Of a stretch of 64,000 nucleotides of DNA, positions 19,901-27,602 are shown piece by piece; positions within the stretch are counted from its first letter, which is position 1; each line of letters begins with the position of its first letter. Source of the stretch: an uncultured Bacteroidota bacterium (lineage in GTDB: Bacteria; Bacteroidota; Bacteroidia; Flavobacteriales; Flavobacteriaceae); NCBI GenBank assembly GCA_902583445.1, contig CACHVZ010000005.1, positions 30,311 to 94,310 of the forward strand, written 5' to 3'. Position numbers and translations under genes: made by a program. The notes beneath the pieces are model-generated. The model saw nothing but the letters and a program-made list of their open reading frames with translations. It searched no databases and was not told the origin of the DNA.

Positions 19901-20329
19901 CATATCAATCCAATAACCCATCTCTTTTGTTAAAGATTCCCAGTCAGAAGTATATTTCATAACCGCTTCTTTACATGCTCTATTATATTCCGATACACTA
20001 ATCTTATTTCCAATATCATCTTTTGAAATCCCCAGTTCTTTTTCTACACCTAATTCAACAGGAAGTCCATGGGTGTCCCATCCAGCCTTTCTTTTAACGT
20101 TAAATCCTTTGATAGTCTTATATCTACAAAAAGCATCTTTTATCGTTCTTGCCATTACGTGGTGAATTCCAGGCTTGCCGTTTGCAGAAGGAGGACCTTC
20201 AAAAAAAACAAAGCTTTCTCTATTATCTCTGTTGGATGATTTGATAAAGACATCATTTTTAGCCCAGAAATCTTCAATCTCTTTTGCAATTGAATTAAGT
20301 GAAAAAATTTTTGATTCTTTGAATTCCAT
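16928..20329 (-). CDS. ileS: Isoleucyl-tRNA synthetase with GxHH active-site motif
   Basis: Charges tRNA-Ile. The 1133-residue length and overall pattern fit the long eukaryote-like type 2 IleRS. The class I signature that normally reads HxGH after GPP-ANG appears as PGIHH (residues 53-57), so the first His and the Gly are exchanged (GxHH). The second signature KMSKRLGN near residue 680 is intact, as is the editing domain stretch AWTTTPWTLPSNTAL. The C-terminal anticodon-binding region is present. GxHH-type IleRS enzymes have been linked to very high mupirocin resistance; that link is from general knowledge. It follows the TonB receptor-recO run by 61 bases. Confidence 0.96.
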   Translation of the reverse strand: MEFKESKIFSLNSIAKEIEDFWAKNDVFIKSSNRDNRESFVFFEGPPSANGKPGIHHVMARTIKDAFCRYKTIKGFNVKRKAGWDTHGLPVELGVEKELGISKDDIGNKISVSEYNRACKEAVMKYTSDWESLTKEMGYWIDMSDPYVTFESKYMESVWWIIKEIYSKNLIYKGYTVQPYSPAAGSGLSSHELNQPDAYRDISDTSIVAQFKSIKEGLPIELINLYPFYFLAWTTTPWTLPSNTALTIGKKIKYSFIKTYNQYTKELVTVVIASKLIDKIFSKIFYEVRTEKELDSYNNEKRDIPYLICHEVSGESLENIRYERIWEESPLPLDNPENAFRIISGDFVTTDDGTGIVHTAPTFGADDYKAAKSAKPEVPPLQVLDKNGIKVPLVDLKGKFIDGIGLISGKYVKNEYYESDSVPEKSVDVEISIRLKELNRAFKVEKYSHSYPHCWRTDKPVLYYPMESWFIKMDSLSNRMFELNQEINWKPRSTGDGRFGNWLKTANDWNLSRSRFWGIPIPIWTDEENEEIKVIGSAEELINEIEVSVQNGHMSSNPYPDFDIGNMSDENYLSIDLHKDIVDEITLTSSKGKPMKREKDIIDVWFDSGSMPYAQFHYPFENKDLIDNKINFPADFIAEGVDQTRGWFYTLHAISTLVFDSISYKNVVSNGLVLDKNGQKMSKRLGNAVDPFKMIDEYGADAVRWYMISNSNPWDNLKFDQEGVAEVKRKFFGTFHNVYSFFSLYANIDNFSYKENTIAFEKRSELDQWILSELNSLIKRVDNYYNEYDLTPASREISDFVQEKLSNWYVRLSRRRFWKGEYNNDKISAYQTLYECLSSTSKLISPIAPFYSEYIYQCINSVTKKEDYESVHLSEFPTSDKDLIKLELEKKINQVRNICSLALSIRKKEKLKVRQPLNKIIIPVKDKNERNDIENAKAQILSEINVKSIEFLDSKDSLLVKELKPNFKLLGPRYGSIINDVSNIIKGFTQKQIEDLERDGKANFMIKDTNVTIDLGDVEINYKDIEGLSVASGDGTTIALDLKLNENLINEGIARELVNRIQNIRKSKDLEVTDKIEINIKKSEKLENAIKSKLDYIKGETLANKLYFSENLDNEGETLEFDDIKTVITINKI

Positions 20330-20390
20330 TAGACCTAGAATTAAAGGCGAAATTAATGATTTTAGATCAAAATAAAGTTAATTAGGTACT

Positions 20391-22883
20391 TTATAATTTA
20401 AGATTTAAACCTGCTTGGAAAGATCTTCCAGGTGCAGAAATTCCGGAAGCAAATGTTCTGTAATGAATATCAAAAATATTCGTAATCCCAAGTCTTAATG
20501 TGGAATTTGATGATATTTTTTTGCTTGCAAAAATTGAAAAATCTGACCAACTTGGGGTTCCTAAGAAATTTTTTAATCCATCTTGACCGATAATATATGG
20601 GGTTTCATCAAGACCATCTTCTCCTCCTATACTATATTCTGAAGGATCTTTTGAATCACTAAATTTATATACACCCCTAATTGTTAAATCATTATTAATA
20701 TAGTTCAAGGAAAGTGATCCAAATAGAGGTGATATTGAAGGAAGTGGACCATACGATTCATTATTATCCCCTTTCGTATATGTTAGGCTGTAATCAATTT
20801 TTAAACCTCTACTTAGATTATTAAAACCATCAATTGAAAATCCATGAATGAACCTGTTGCCCAGATTCTTATTAGCAATTGTAGTTACTTCCTCATTATT
20901 ATAGATAATTGTAGATGTATCAGGAGTAGTAATATCAGAGTAAACTATATATTCTGCTCTCCCAATATGTCTAGAAATTATTGTACTAAAACCTCTAATT
21001 GAGAAATAACTTTTGCTATCAAGAGATTTATAATCAACCCCTAAATCTAAATTATATGCATATTCAGGTTTTAAAAATGTATTAGGAACAACTAACAATC
21101 CATTATTTTCTCTAATCTTCCCAATATCATCAATATTTGGATTTCTAAAACCACTTGATAAAACTGTATTTATTTGAATTTTATTAGTTGGCCTTAATTT
21201 CATTGACACAGTAGTCGTTAATGCCTCAGAATTTAAATTAACTTTTGATAATTGAGGATTTACTGATATAACATCATTCCAACTAGCATTTAATTTTGTA
21301 AATGTTAGTCTTGTTCCGACATTGAAGGTAAAAAACTCACTCATGTTCCATGACCAGTTTACATAAGATGCAAAGCTTGCGTATGAACTTCCATCACTAG
21401 GATATCTGGTGGGTATTGCAGTTTTTTCACCTAACCCTACAACATTATTACCATCGACACTTAAAGTCCTGTCATACGCTTTAGAATAATTATGGTTATA
21501 TGTTGTCTCTACTCCATATGAAAGAGTATGTCCATTATTAAAAGATGTATCAAAGTCACCATTTAAGCTAAACACTATTAAATCCTCTATCTGATGAGAT
21601 CTATTTAATGAGTAAAACTTTCTTTTAATTCTACTCTCATTAATTTTCTGGAATCCAAAAGTTATAACACCTTTATCCATGAATTTCTCTTTTGGAAAAA
21701 TTCTTAGACTAGGAGAAATCAATAATCTTTTTTGAGGTCCATAATACCATTCGCTAAATTTTAATGAATCATCCTTTGGAATATTGAGTTGATCAAATCT
21801 ATCAATATCACTTGATTCAGAGAATTGAATATTTAAATTAAGAAGATTATTATCACCAATTCTAAATAGAAACTTTTGAAATAAATCAACCTGACTATAA
21901 CCAGTATTTTTTTGAATATTTTTATCTAAGTTAACAGATGGCTCAGCATAAAACTTATATCTTGAATTTTGAGAAAATATTGAAGAAAGGCCCCAATCTG
22001 AATAACCATGATTTCTTTTTTCTCCCATTTTAATATCACCGTATTTTGAAATAGAAATTGAAGTGATGCTACCCCAATTACCAGAACTGTAATTAGTGTT
22101 AAAATTATTAGTCACACTGTTGTTGGCTGAATTAAAGTTTGAAGTAAAACTTGATGATATTTTTTTAGAATTTTTTAGTATTGGATTCTTTGTATAGTAA
22201 TGAATGACACCACCCATTGCATCTGATCCATAACCTACAGATGAAGATCCAAATATTACTTCTGCTCTTTCAATATTGCTAGGATCTATTGTTATGGAAT
22301 TCTGTAAATGACCAGATCTATAAATAGCATTATTCATTCTTACACCATCAACAACTATTAGTACTCTATTTGCTTCAAATCCTCTTATAATTGGGCTCCC
22401 ACCTCCTCCTTGACTTTTTTGAATTCTAACTCCAGGGCTTAGTTCTAGCATTTCTGCACCTGAGCTTGGCGATGAAATAAATAAATCCTCGGACTTAATA
22501 ACTGAAACTTTTTCTGCAATTTGGTTTACACTAGATGCAGATCTTGCAACTGATAAAATTACTTCATCAAGATTTTGGCTTTCTGGATATAAAAAAACTG
22601 TACTTCCATCTTGAATATCATCTATATATAGTTCTAATAAGGAATACCCAAGTAATTGGAAAAATATTTTCTTTTCATTAGAAAATAAGTCAAGATCAAC
22701 ATTTCCATTTTCGTCACTTATTATTGATTTGTCTTTACTTTCATTAAATACTGCAACATCGGGTAAGACTTCGTCAGTCTCACTATCCTTTACACTGATC
22801 TGCTGTGCAAACGAAACACTAGTAAATAAAAGAAGGAGAAGTGTCTTCTTACAAATTTGTATTGACTTATTTGAAAACTTCAC
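20391..22883 (-). CDS. TonB-dependent receptor, haem/haemoglobin-receptor-like
   Basis: 830 residues with a signal peptide (to about SFAQQ) and a short CarboxypepD_reg-like domain (about 28-105, VAVFNESKDKSIISDENGN). The plug includes IIRGFEANRVLIVVDGVRMN and YRSGHLQNSITIDP, wording typical of haem/haemoglobin receptors. A barrel motif FRNPNIDDIGK resembles the FRAP/NPNL box of that group, and the C-terminus is aromatic/hydrophobic. The substrate is inferred only. The start is GTG at 22883, inside recO (17-base overlap), so it is translationally coupled to a DNA-repair gene. Confidence 0.87.
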   Translation of the reverse strand: MKFSNKSIQICKKTLLLLLFTSVSFAQQISVKDSETDEVLPDVAVFNESKDKSIISDENGNVDLDLFSNEKKIFFQLLGYSLLELYIDDIQDGSTVFLYPESQNLDEVILSVARSASSVNQIAEKVSVIKSEDLFISSPSSGAEMLELSPGVRIQKSQGGGGSPIIRGFEANRVLIVVDGVRMNNAIYRSGHLQNSITIDPSNIERAEVIFGSSSVGYGSDAMGGVIHYYTKNPILKNSKKISSSFTSNFNSANNSVTNNFNTNYSSGNWGSITSISISKYGDIKMGEKRNHGYSDWGLSSIFSQNSRYKFYAEPSVNLDKNIQKNTGYSQVDLFQKFLFRIGDNNLLNLNIQFSESSDIDRFDQLNIPKDDSLKFSEWYYGPQKRLLISPSLRIFPKEKFMDKGVITFGFQKINESRIKRKFYSLNRSHQIEDLIVFSLNGDFDTSFNNGHTLSYGVETTYNHNYSKAYDRTLSVDGNNVVGLGEKTAIPTRYPSDGSSYASFASYVNWSWNMSEFFTFNVGTRLTFTKLNASWNDVISVNPQLSKVNLNSEALTTTVSMKLRPTNKIQINTVLSSGFRNPNIDDIGKIRENNGLLVVPNTFLKPEYAYNLDLGVDYKSLDSKSYFSIRGFSTIISRHIGRAEYIVYSDITTPDTSTIIYNNEEVTTIANKNLGNRFIHGFSIDGFNNLSRGLKIDYSLTYTKGDNNESYGPLPSISPLFGSLSLNYINNDLTIRGVYKFSDSKDPSEYSIGGEDGLDETPYIIGQDGLKNFLGTPSWSDFSIFASKKISSNSTLRLGITNIFDIHYRTFASGISAPGRSFQAGLNLKL

Positions 22884-23586
22884 TTAAAATATCAATTGAT
22901 TTAGGGGATTTGAACATTTGTAAATGTAAAGAATAATAGTCAATTATATGATTAAGTAATGTTAGTCTAGAATTTTTATTTATCTCCATATAGTTTAAAT
23001 CCTCAAATTTCATGCCTAACAATTGAGTAAATAAACAATAATCATCAAAGTCAATAGATTTAGATATGGGTTTTATGCTTGAGCTGGATCCAGATTCAAG
23101 ATTAAAGAACTTGTCTTTTTCACTGCTAATGTTTGGATAGAATCCTATATATCTGGTTAATTCAATTAAGAATTTAATATGAAAATTATTACAACTTTCT
23201 TGGTTGTCATACCAATTTAAAGATCTGTCTAAAAAATTAAACAAATTTTTATTTTCTTCACCTTCTTCTTTAAATATACTGTTTAAAATTTCTGATAAAA
23301 AAATTATAACAGCGCTTTTCTCTACATTAGAATGTAAACTCTTATAAAGCTTTAAGGGTTTTACTTCATTGATATAACCTAGTCTACCGGTCTTACTTAC
23401 ACTATAATCTATACTGATGAAATTAAGTGGAAAAAAATGTGCCTTTCTAAACTTATTGTTTTTAGTTCCATAGATTCCCTTTACTATGAAGCTTTGTAAG
23501 CCAACATCATCAAGATAGCACGATACAATCATGCTTGTCTCACCATTTTTAATTGATTTTACAACAAAACCTTTTGAATTGGACAT
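22867..23586 (-). CDS. recO: DNA repair protein RecO
   Basis: Recombination mediator that with RecR loads RecA on SSB-coated DNA; it also contacts the SSB C-terminal tail, which makes the ssb lesion in this window relevant. The 239 residues have the N-terminal OB-fold start (KGFVVKSIKNGETSMIVSCY) and a RecO-like helical C-terminal half. As in many Bacteroidota the zinc cysteines of the C-terminal domain are not obvious. It lies 1 base after gdhA and overlaps the TonB receptor by 17 bases. Confidence 0.9.
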   Translation of the reverse strand: MSNSKGFVVKSIKNGETSMIVSCYLDDVGLQSFIVKGIYGTKNNKFRKAHFFPLNFISIDYSVSKTGRLGYINEVKPLKLYKSLHSNVEKSAVIIFLSEILNSIFKEEGEENKNLFNFLDRSLNWYDNQESCNNFHIKFLIELTRYIGFYPNISSEKDKFFNLESGSSSSIKPISKSIDFDDYCLFTQLLGMKFEDLNYMEINKNSRLTLLNHIIDYYSLHLQMFKSPKSIDILSEVFK

Positions 23587-23587
23587 T

Positions 23588-24928
23588 CTAAACTACTCCT
23601 TGTGCAAGCATTGCATCAGCCACTTTAACAAAACCAGCAATATTTGCTCCCTTTAGGTAATTTATTTCGCTTTTTGATGAACCATAATTGACACATGACG
23701 AATGAATGTCAGATATTATCTCCTTTAATTTAGCATCTACAGCATCTCGGGTCCAAGTATACCTTAGGGAATTTTGTGCCATTTCTAATCCAGAAACAGC
23801 TACCCCACCAGCATTTGAAGCTTTACCAGGTGCATACAAAATTTTGTTGTTTATAAATAATTCGACCGCATCAGGTGTACATGGCATATTAGCCCCTTCA
23901 CCAACAGTAGAACACCCATTCTTTATCAAAGAATCTGCATCTTTTAAATCTAGCTCATTTTGAGTAGCACATGGAATGGCAATATCACATTTAATATTCC
24001 AAGGTGATTTTTTTGGGTAGTATTCTGCTTTAGAATATTTCATCAGATACTCTGAAATTCTGGCTCTTTTAACATTTTTAAGCTCCATAATATATTGGAG
24101 TTTTTCGGAGTCTATACCATCTTTGTCATAGATGAATCCAGAGGAATCAGAAAGAGTTAAAACCTTAGCCCCCAAGTCGATGCACTTTTCAGTAGCATAT
24201 TGAGCAACATTTCCAGATCCAGATATAGTAACTTTCTTATCTTTTAAAGTATCTCCCTGATGCTTCAACATTTCATCTATAAAATATACAACCCCATATC
24301 CTGTTGCTTCAGGCCTAATTAATGATCCTCCCCATGACATTCCTTTACCTGTTAAAACACCCGAAAATTCATTTTTGAGTCTTTTGTACTGGCCAAAAAG
24401 ATAACCAATTTCTCTACCACCAACCCCAATATCACCAGCTGGAATATCTTTATTGGGACCTATATGTCTAAAAAGTTCCGTCATAAAGCTCTGACAAAAT
24501 CTCATTACTTCTGTATCGGATTTACCTTTTGGATCAAAATCAGAGCCTCCTTTTCCCCCTCCCATTGGAAGTGTTGTTAAAGCATTTTTAAAAACTTGTT
24601 CAAATGCCAAAAATTTTAAAATGCTTAGGTTAACAGATGGATGAAATCTAAGCCCACCCTTGTAAGGACCAATTGCAGAGTTCATCTCAATCCTGTAGCC
24701 TCTGTTTACCTGAATTTCTTCATTATCATCAATCCAAGCTACTCGAAAAGAGACTACTCTTTCAGGTTCAACCATTCTTAATAGAATATTTTGACCATAG
24801 TATATGTCTTGACTTACTATATATGGAATAACAGTCTCTGCAACCTCAGTAACAGCCTGCATAAATTCAGGCTCATTTTGGTTTTTGTGACTTACTTGTG
24901 ATAAAAACTCTTTTATTATTCTTTTCAT
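23588..24928 (-). CDS. gdhA: NADP-type glutamate dehydrogenase
   Basis: Reductive amination of 2-oxoglutarate to glutamate. Hexameric GdhA features: KGGLRFHPSVN, the signature LPMGGGKGGSDFDP with the catalytic lysine, PAGDIGVGGREIGY, and the nucleotide-binding GSGNVAQYATEK. The start is ATG 24928 (MKRIIKEFLS, 446 aa, standard). The frame opens 17 codons further upstream, but that stretch runs into the preceding gene and does not resemble the family. It is second to last in the panC-flippase-gdhA-recO run, with 1-base gaps. Confidence 0.95.
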   Translation of the reverse strand: MKRIIKEFLSQVSHKNQNEPEFMQAVTEVAETVIPYIVSQDIYYGQNILLRMVEPERVVSFRVAWIDDNEEIQVNRGYRIEMNSAIGPYKGGLRFHPSVNLSILKFLAFEQVFKNALTTLPMGGGKGGSDFDPKGKSDTEVMRFCQSFMTELFRHIGPNKDIPAGDIGVGGREIGYLFGQYKRLKNEFSGVLTGKGMSWGGSLIRPEATGYGVVYFIDEMLKHQGDTLKDKKVTISGSGNVAQYATEKCIDLGAKVLTLSDSSGFIYDKDGIDSEKLQYIMELKNVKRARISEYLMKYSKAEYYPKKSPWNIKCDIAIPCATQNELDLKDADSLIKNGCSTVGEGANMPCTPDAVELFINNKILYAPGKASNAGGVAVSGLEMAQNSLRYTWTRDAVDAKLKEIISDIHSSCVNYGSSKSEINYLKGANIAGFVKVADAMLAQGVV

Positions 24929-24929
24929 T

Positions 24930-25880
24930 TCAATCACTTGTATAAAGCAAAGGTAGCACAAAAAAGGATAGAGCTCCAAAAATCAAAGTTATAATTGCTT
25001 GACAAGACCAAGCCAACCATCCATATGTTAATCCTATTTCAGTGTTAATTCCAAAATTTGCAAGAAATAAGGATATTGCTAACGGATAAACACCCAACCC
25101 ATGATTAGAAAGAGATATACTATAAACTCCAACAACAAATGCAGGAAAAATTAAATTAGAATCTATATAACTAAGTTCAAAAATTGAAAATTTAATCATA
25201 TAAAAAGCCAGGATGTAGCATGACCAAATCATTAATGAAAATACAATAAAAAAAACCAAATTTGAATTTAGCTTAGTTATTGATAATAAACCTTCTAAAA
25301 TGCTTTTAAAAAAAGTTCTTATGCCCCTATTTTTTTTTAAAAAAAAAATAAATATCAATGAAACTACAATAATAAAAAGACTTATTAGAGCAATATTATC
25401 ATTTATAAAATATAATATGTTTGTGTTAAAAAAAGATTCAACTACAACTTGGTATTGAAGGACCCAAACAGTTATTAAAATAACAAAAGAAATAATAACA
25501 TCTACTACTCGCTCTGCTGCAATAGTTCCAAATGTTTTACCAATGGGAATTTTATTGTAATTACTTAAAACAGAGGCTCTTAAAAATTCACCTGACCTCG
25601 CAATTGCCATATTGGATGTATAGCACATAAAAACACTAGCAACACTGATCAAAGGATTTGTTTTGTATCCAATTGACTTAGATAATAGTTGCCACCTTAA
25701 TCCTCTTATTATATCTGCAAATGCACCAAAAAACATTGCCACTAGTATAAATTCAATTTTAGCAGACTTAATATATTTTAAGATTAAATCTCTTTCTTCT
25801 TGACTTGTCAATTCATATGTGATGTATAAGAAGAAAATACCAAGTATAATTGGAACTACTATTTTAAGTTTTTTTTTCAA
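24930..25880 (-). CDS. Lysylphosphatidylglycerol-synthase TM-domain/flippase-like membrane protein
   Basis: 316 residues with about eight hydrophobic segments and the family pattern RGLRWQLLSKSIG (residues 60-72), ARSGEFLRASVLSNY near residues 94-108 and SNHGLGVYPLA near residues 257-267. This is the UPF0104/LPG_synthase_TM group; no aminoacyl-transferase domain is attached, so lysyl-PG synthesis itself is unlikely. Members often sit directly after panC-panD in Flavobacteriia; here it follows panC by 4 bases and no panD is in between. Substrate unknown. Confidence 0.85.
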   Translation of the reverse strand: MKKKLKIVVPIILGIFFLYITYELTSQEERDLILKYIKSAKIEFILVAMFFGAFADIIRGLRWQLLSKSIGYKTNPLISVASVFMCYTSNMAIARSGEFLRASVLSNYNKIPIGKTFGTIAAERVVDVIISFVILITVWVLQYQVVVESFFNTNILYFINDNIALISLFIIVVSLIFIFFLKKNRGIRTFFKSILEGLLSITKLNSNLVFFIVFSLMIWSCYILAFYMIKFSIFELSYIDSNLIFPAFVVGVYSISLSNHGLGVYPLAISLFLANFGINTEIGLTYGWLAWSCQAIITLIFGALSFFVLPLLYTSD

Positions 25881-25884
25881 ACTA

Positions 25885-26703
25885 TTAAATGGGTATGTTG
25901 TCTATAAGTCGTGTTTTCCCAATCCAGCAAGCTATAAAAATCCTTTTCCCATCTTCCACTAAAAATTTTGAGTACCTGCCAAGATCATCTATTTCAAAAT
26001 ACTCTAATTTGCAACAGTTTAAGCTATTCAATTTCTCTTTAACCTTCTCTCTAATCTCCTCAACAGAATAACTTATATACATTTTTTTTGCTTTAAACAA
26101 TAATTTATTTATTTCTCTAGCATCACCTTTCTCTTCTTTACTCATCAAATTATTTCTTGAACTTAAAGCTAAACCAAATTTATCTCTAATTGTCTCGCAT
26201 CCAATTATTTTTATCCTTAATTTAAGTTTTTTAACAAGAGCTTTAATAATTAGTAATTGTTGAAAATCTTTCTCTCCAAAATAAGCATTATTTGGTTTAA
26301 ACATTGTAAACAGCTTTTGAACTATAGTTGCAACACCATTAAAATGACCAGGCCTATATTTACCTTCCATAACTTTACCTAATTCATCAAAGTCGTAATC
26401 TTTTGAAGTCATTTTGTCATAAACATCATTGTCAGAAGGGTTGTAGACAATAATGTCCTTAAAATCTCTAAGCTTTTCAAGATCCTTATCAATATTTCTT
26501 GGATATGCTTTTAAATCTTCTTTATTATTAAACTGAGTAGGGTTTATGTATATTGAAACTATTACCTGATTATTATCATTTAATGCTTTTTTTACTAATG
26601 ATAGGTGACCATCATGAAGCGATCCCATTGTAGGTACTATACCAATTAAACTTTGATTATTTATTGATTTTAAAAGTTCTTTATTAGAAGAAAAAACTCT
26701 CAA
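25885..26703 (-). CDS. panC: Pantothenate synthetase
   Basis: Joins pantoate and beta-alanine with ATP. Clear family motifs: PTMGSLHDGHLSLVKKA (HDGH at residues 30-33), YINPTQFN, and YFGEKDFQQLLIIK; LSSRNNLMS is the KMSKS-like loop. Length 272 aa is normal. It heads a minus-strand unit and is divergent from the starch-synthase-like gene. panD, which commonly follows in relatives, is absent here, so beta-alanine must be made elsewhere or imported. Confidence 0.95.
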   Translation of the reverse strand: MRVFSSNKELLKSINNQSLIGIVPTMGSLHDGHLSLVKKALNDNNQVIVSIYINPTQFNNKEDLKAYPRNIDKDLEKLRDFKDIIVYNPSDNDVYDKMTSKDYDFDELGKVMEGKYRPGHFNGVATIVQKLFTMFKPNNAYFGEKDFQQLLIIKALVKKLKLRIKIIGCETIRDKFGLALSSRNNLMSKEEKGDAREINKLLFKAKKMYISYSVEEIREKVKEKLNSLNCCKLEYFEIDDLGRYSKFLVEDGKRIFIACWIGKTRLIDNIPI

Positions 26704-26759
26704 TTTTGAGAAATTAATTTAAAGATAGGGTTTTTATATACTTACTCTTATAATTTTCG

Positions 26760-26767
26760 TAATTTTG
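26760..26767 (+). promoter_or_regulatory. -7 box candidate for the GT5-like/DUF4270 unit
   Basis: TAATTTTG fits TANNTTTG and lies 25 bases before the TTG start at 26793. No clear -33 element. Confidence 0.35.
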
Positions 26768-26792
26768 CCATGCTATAGCCAATATTTAGATT

Positions 26793-27602
26793 TTGAAGTT
26801 ACTTAAAGATAAAAAGGTACTTGTCATATCCTCCGAGGTAGTTCCTTATTTACCTCAGACAGAGAAAGCAGTTAATTCATTTACAATTTCAAAGAAAATA
26901 AATGATAGTGGGGGAATGACTAGAATCTTTATGCCTAAATATGGAATTATCAACGAAAGAAGACATCAGCTTCATGAAGTTATTAGGCTGTCTGGGATGA
27001 ACATGATTATAGATGATCAATATATGCCACTTATCATTAAGGTTGCATCAATACCGAAAGAGAGAATGCAAGTCTATTTTATAGATAATGAGGAATATTT
27101 TAAAAGGAAAGATCTTTTACTAGATAAAAATGACAAACTATTAAAAGATAATGATGAGAGAATGATTTTTTTTACAAAAGGAGTAATAGAAACAGTGAAA
27201 AGGCTTAATTGGTCTCCAGATATTATCTATCTTCATGGCTGGTTTACTTCTCTTTTCCCTTTGTATTTAAAAAAGCTATATGCGGATGAGCCAATATTTG
27301 AAAATAGCAAGATAGTTTCATCACTATACTCTAATGCCTTTAGTGGATCTTTATCAAAAAAGCTTGCTGAAAAAATTCATTTCGACGGAATTGACATGAA
27401 TCTAGACTCAATTTCAGAGCCTGATTTTATTGCCTTAAGTAATTTGATGGTTAAGCTCTCTGATTCGGTAGTTTTGTCATCAGAAAATATTGACAAGGAT
27501 ATTCTGGACTCAATAAAAGATAACTTTAAAGACTGTCTTTCATTTAAAGAATATTCTAAAGATAATAAATTAATAGATTTTTTATTAAAAAATACTGGTT
27601 AA
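26793..27602 (+). CDS. Glycogen/starch-synthase-like single-domain protein, probably degenerate
   Basis: 269 residues matching only the N-terminal Rossmann half of GT5 starch synthases: VLVISSEVVPYL, then INERRHQLHEVIRLSGMN, YFIDNEEYFKRK and YLHGWFTSLFP. The KxGGL motif that binds ADP-glucose after SSEVVPY in true GlgA is missing (here PQTEKAV), and the C-terminal catalytic half is absent. A catalytic glycogen synthase is therefore unlikely, although annotation pipelines tend to name it so. TTG start at 26793. It is coupled by TAATG to the DUF4270 lipoprotein and divergent from panC, an arrangement I recall from other Flavobacteriia. Confidence 0.8.
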   Translation: MKLLKDKKVLVISSEVVPYLPQTEKAVNSFTISKKINDSGGMTRIFMPKYGIINERRHQLHEVIRLSGMNMIIDDQYMPLIIKVASIPKERMQVYFIDNEEYFKRKDLLLDKNDKLLKDNDERMIFFTKGVIETVKRLNWSPDIIYLHGWFTSLFPLYLKKLYADEPIFENSKIVSSLYSNAFSGSLSKKLAEKIHFDGIDMNLDSISEPDFIALSNLMVKLSDSVVLSSENIDKDILDSIKDNFKDCLSFKEYSKDNKLIDFLLKNTG

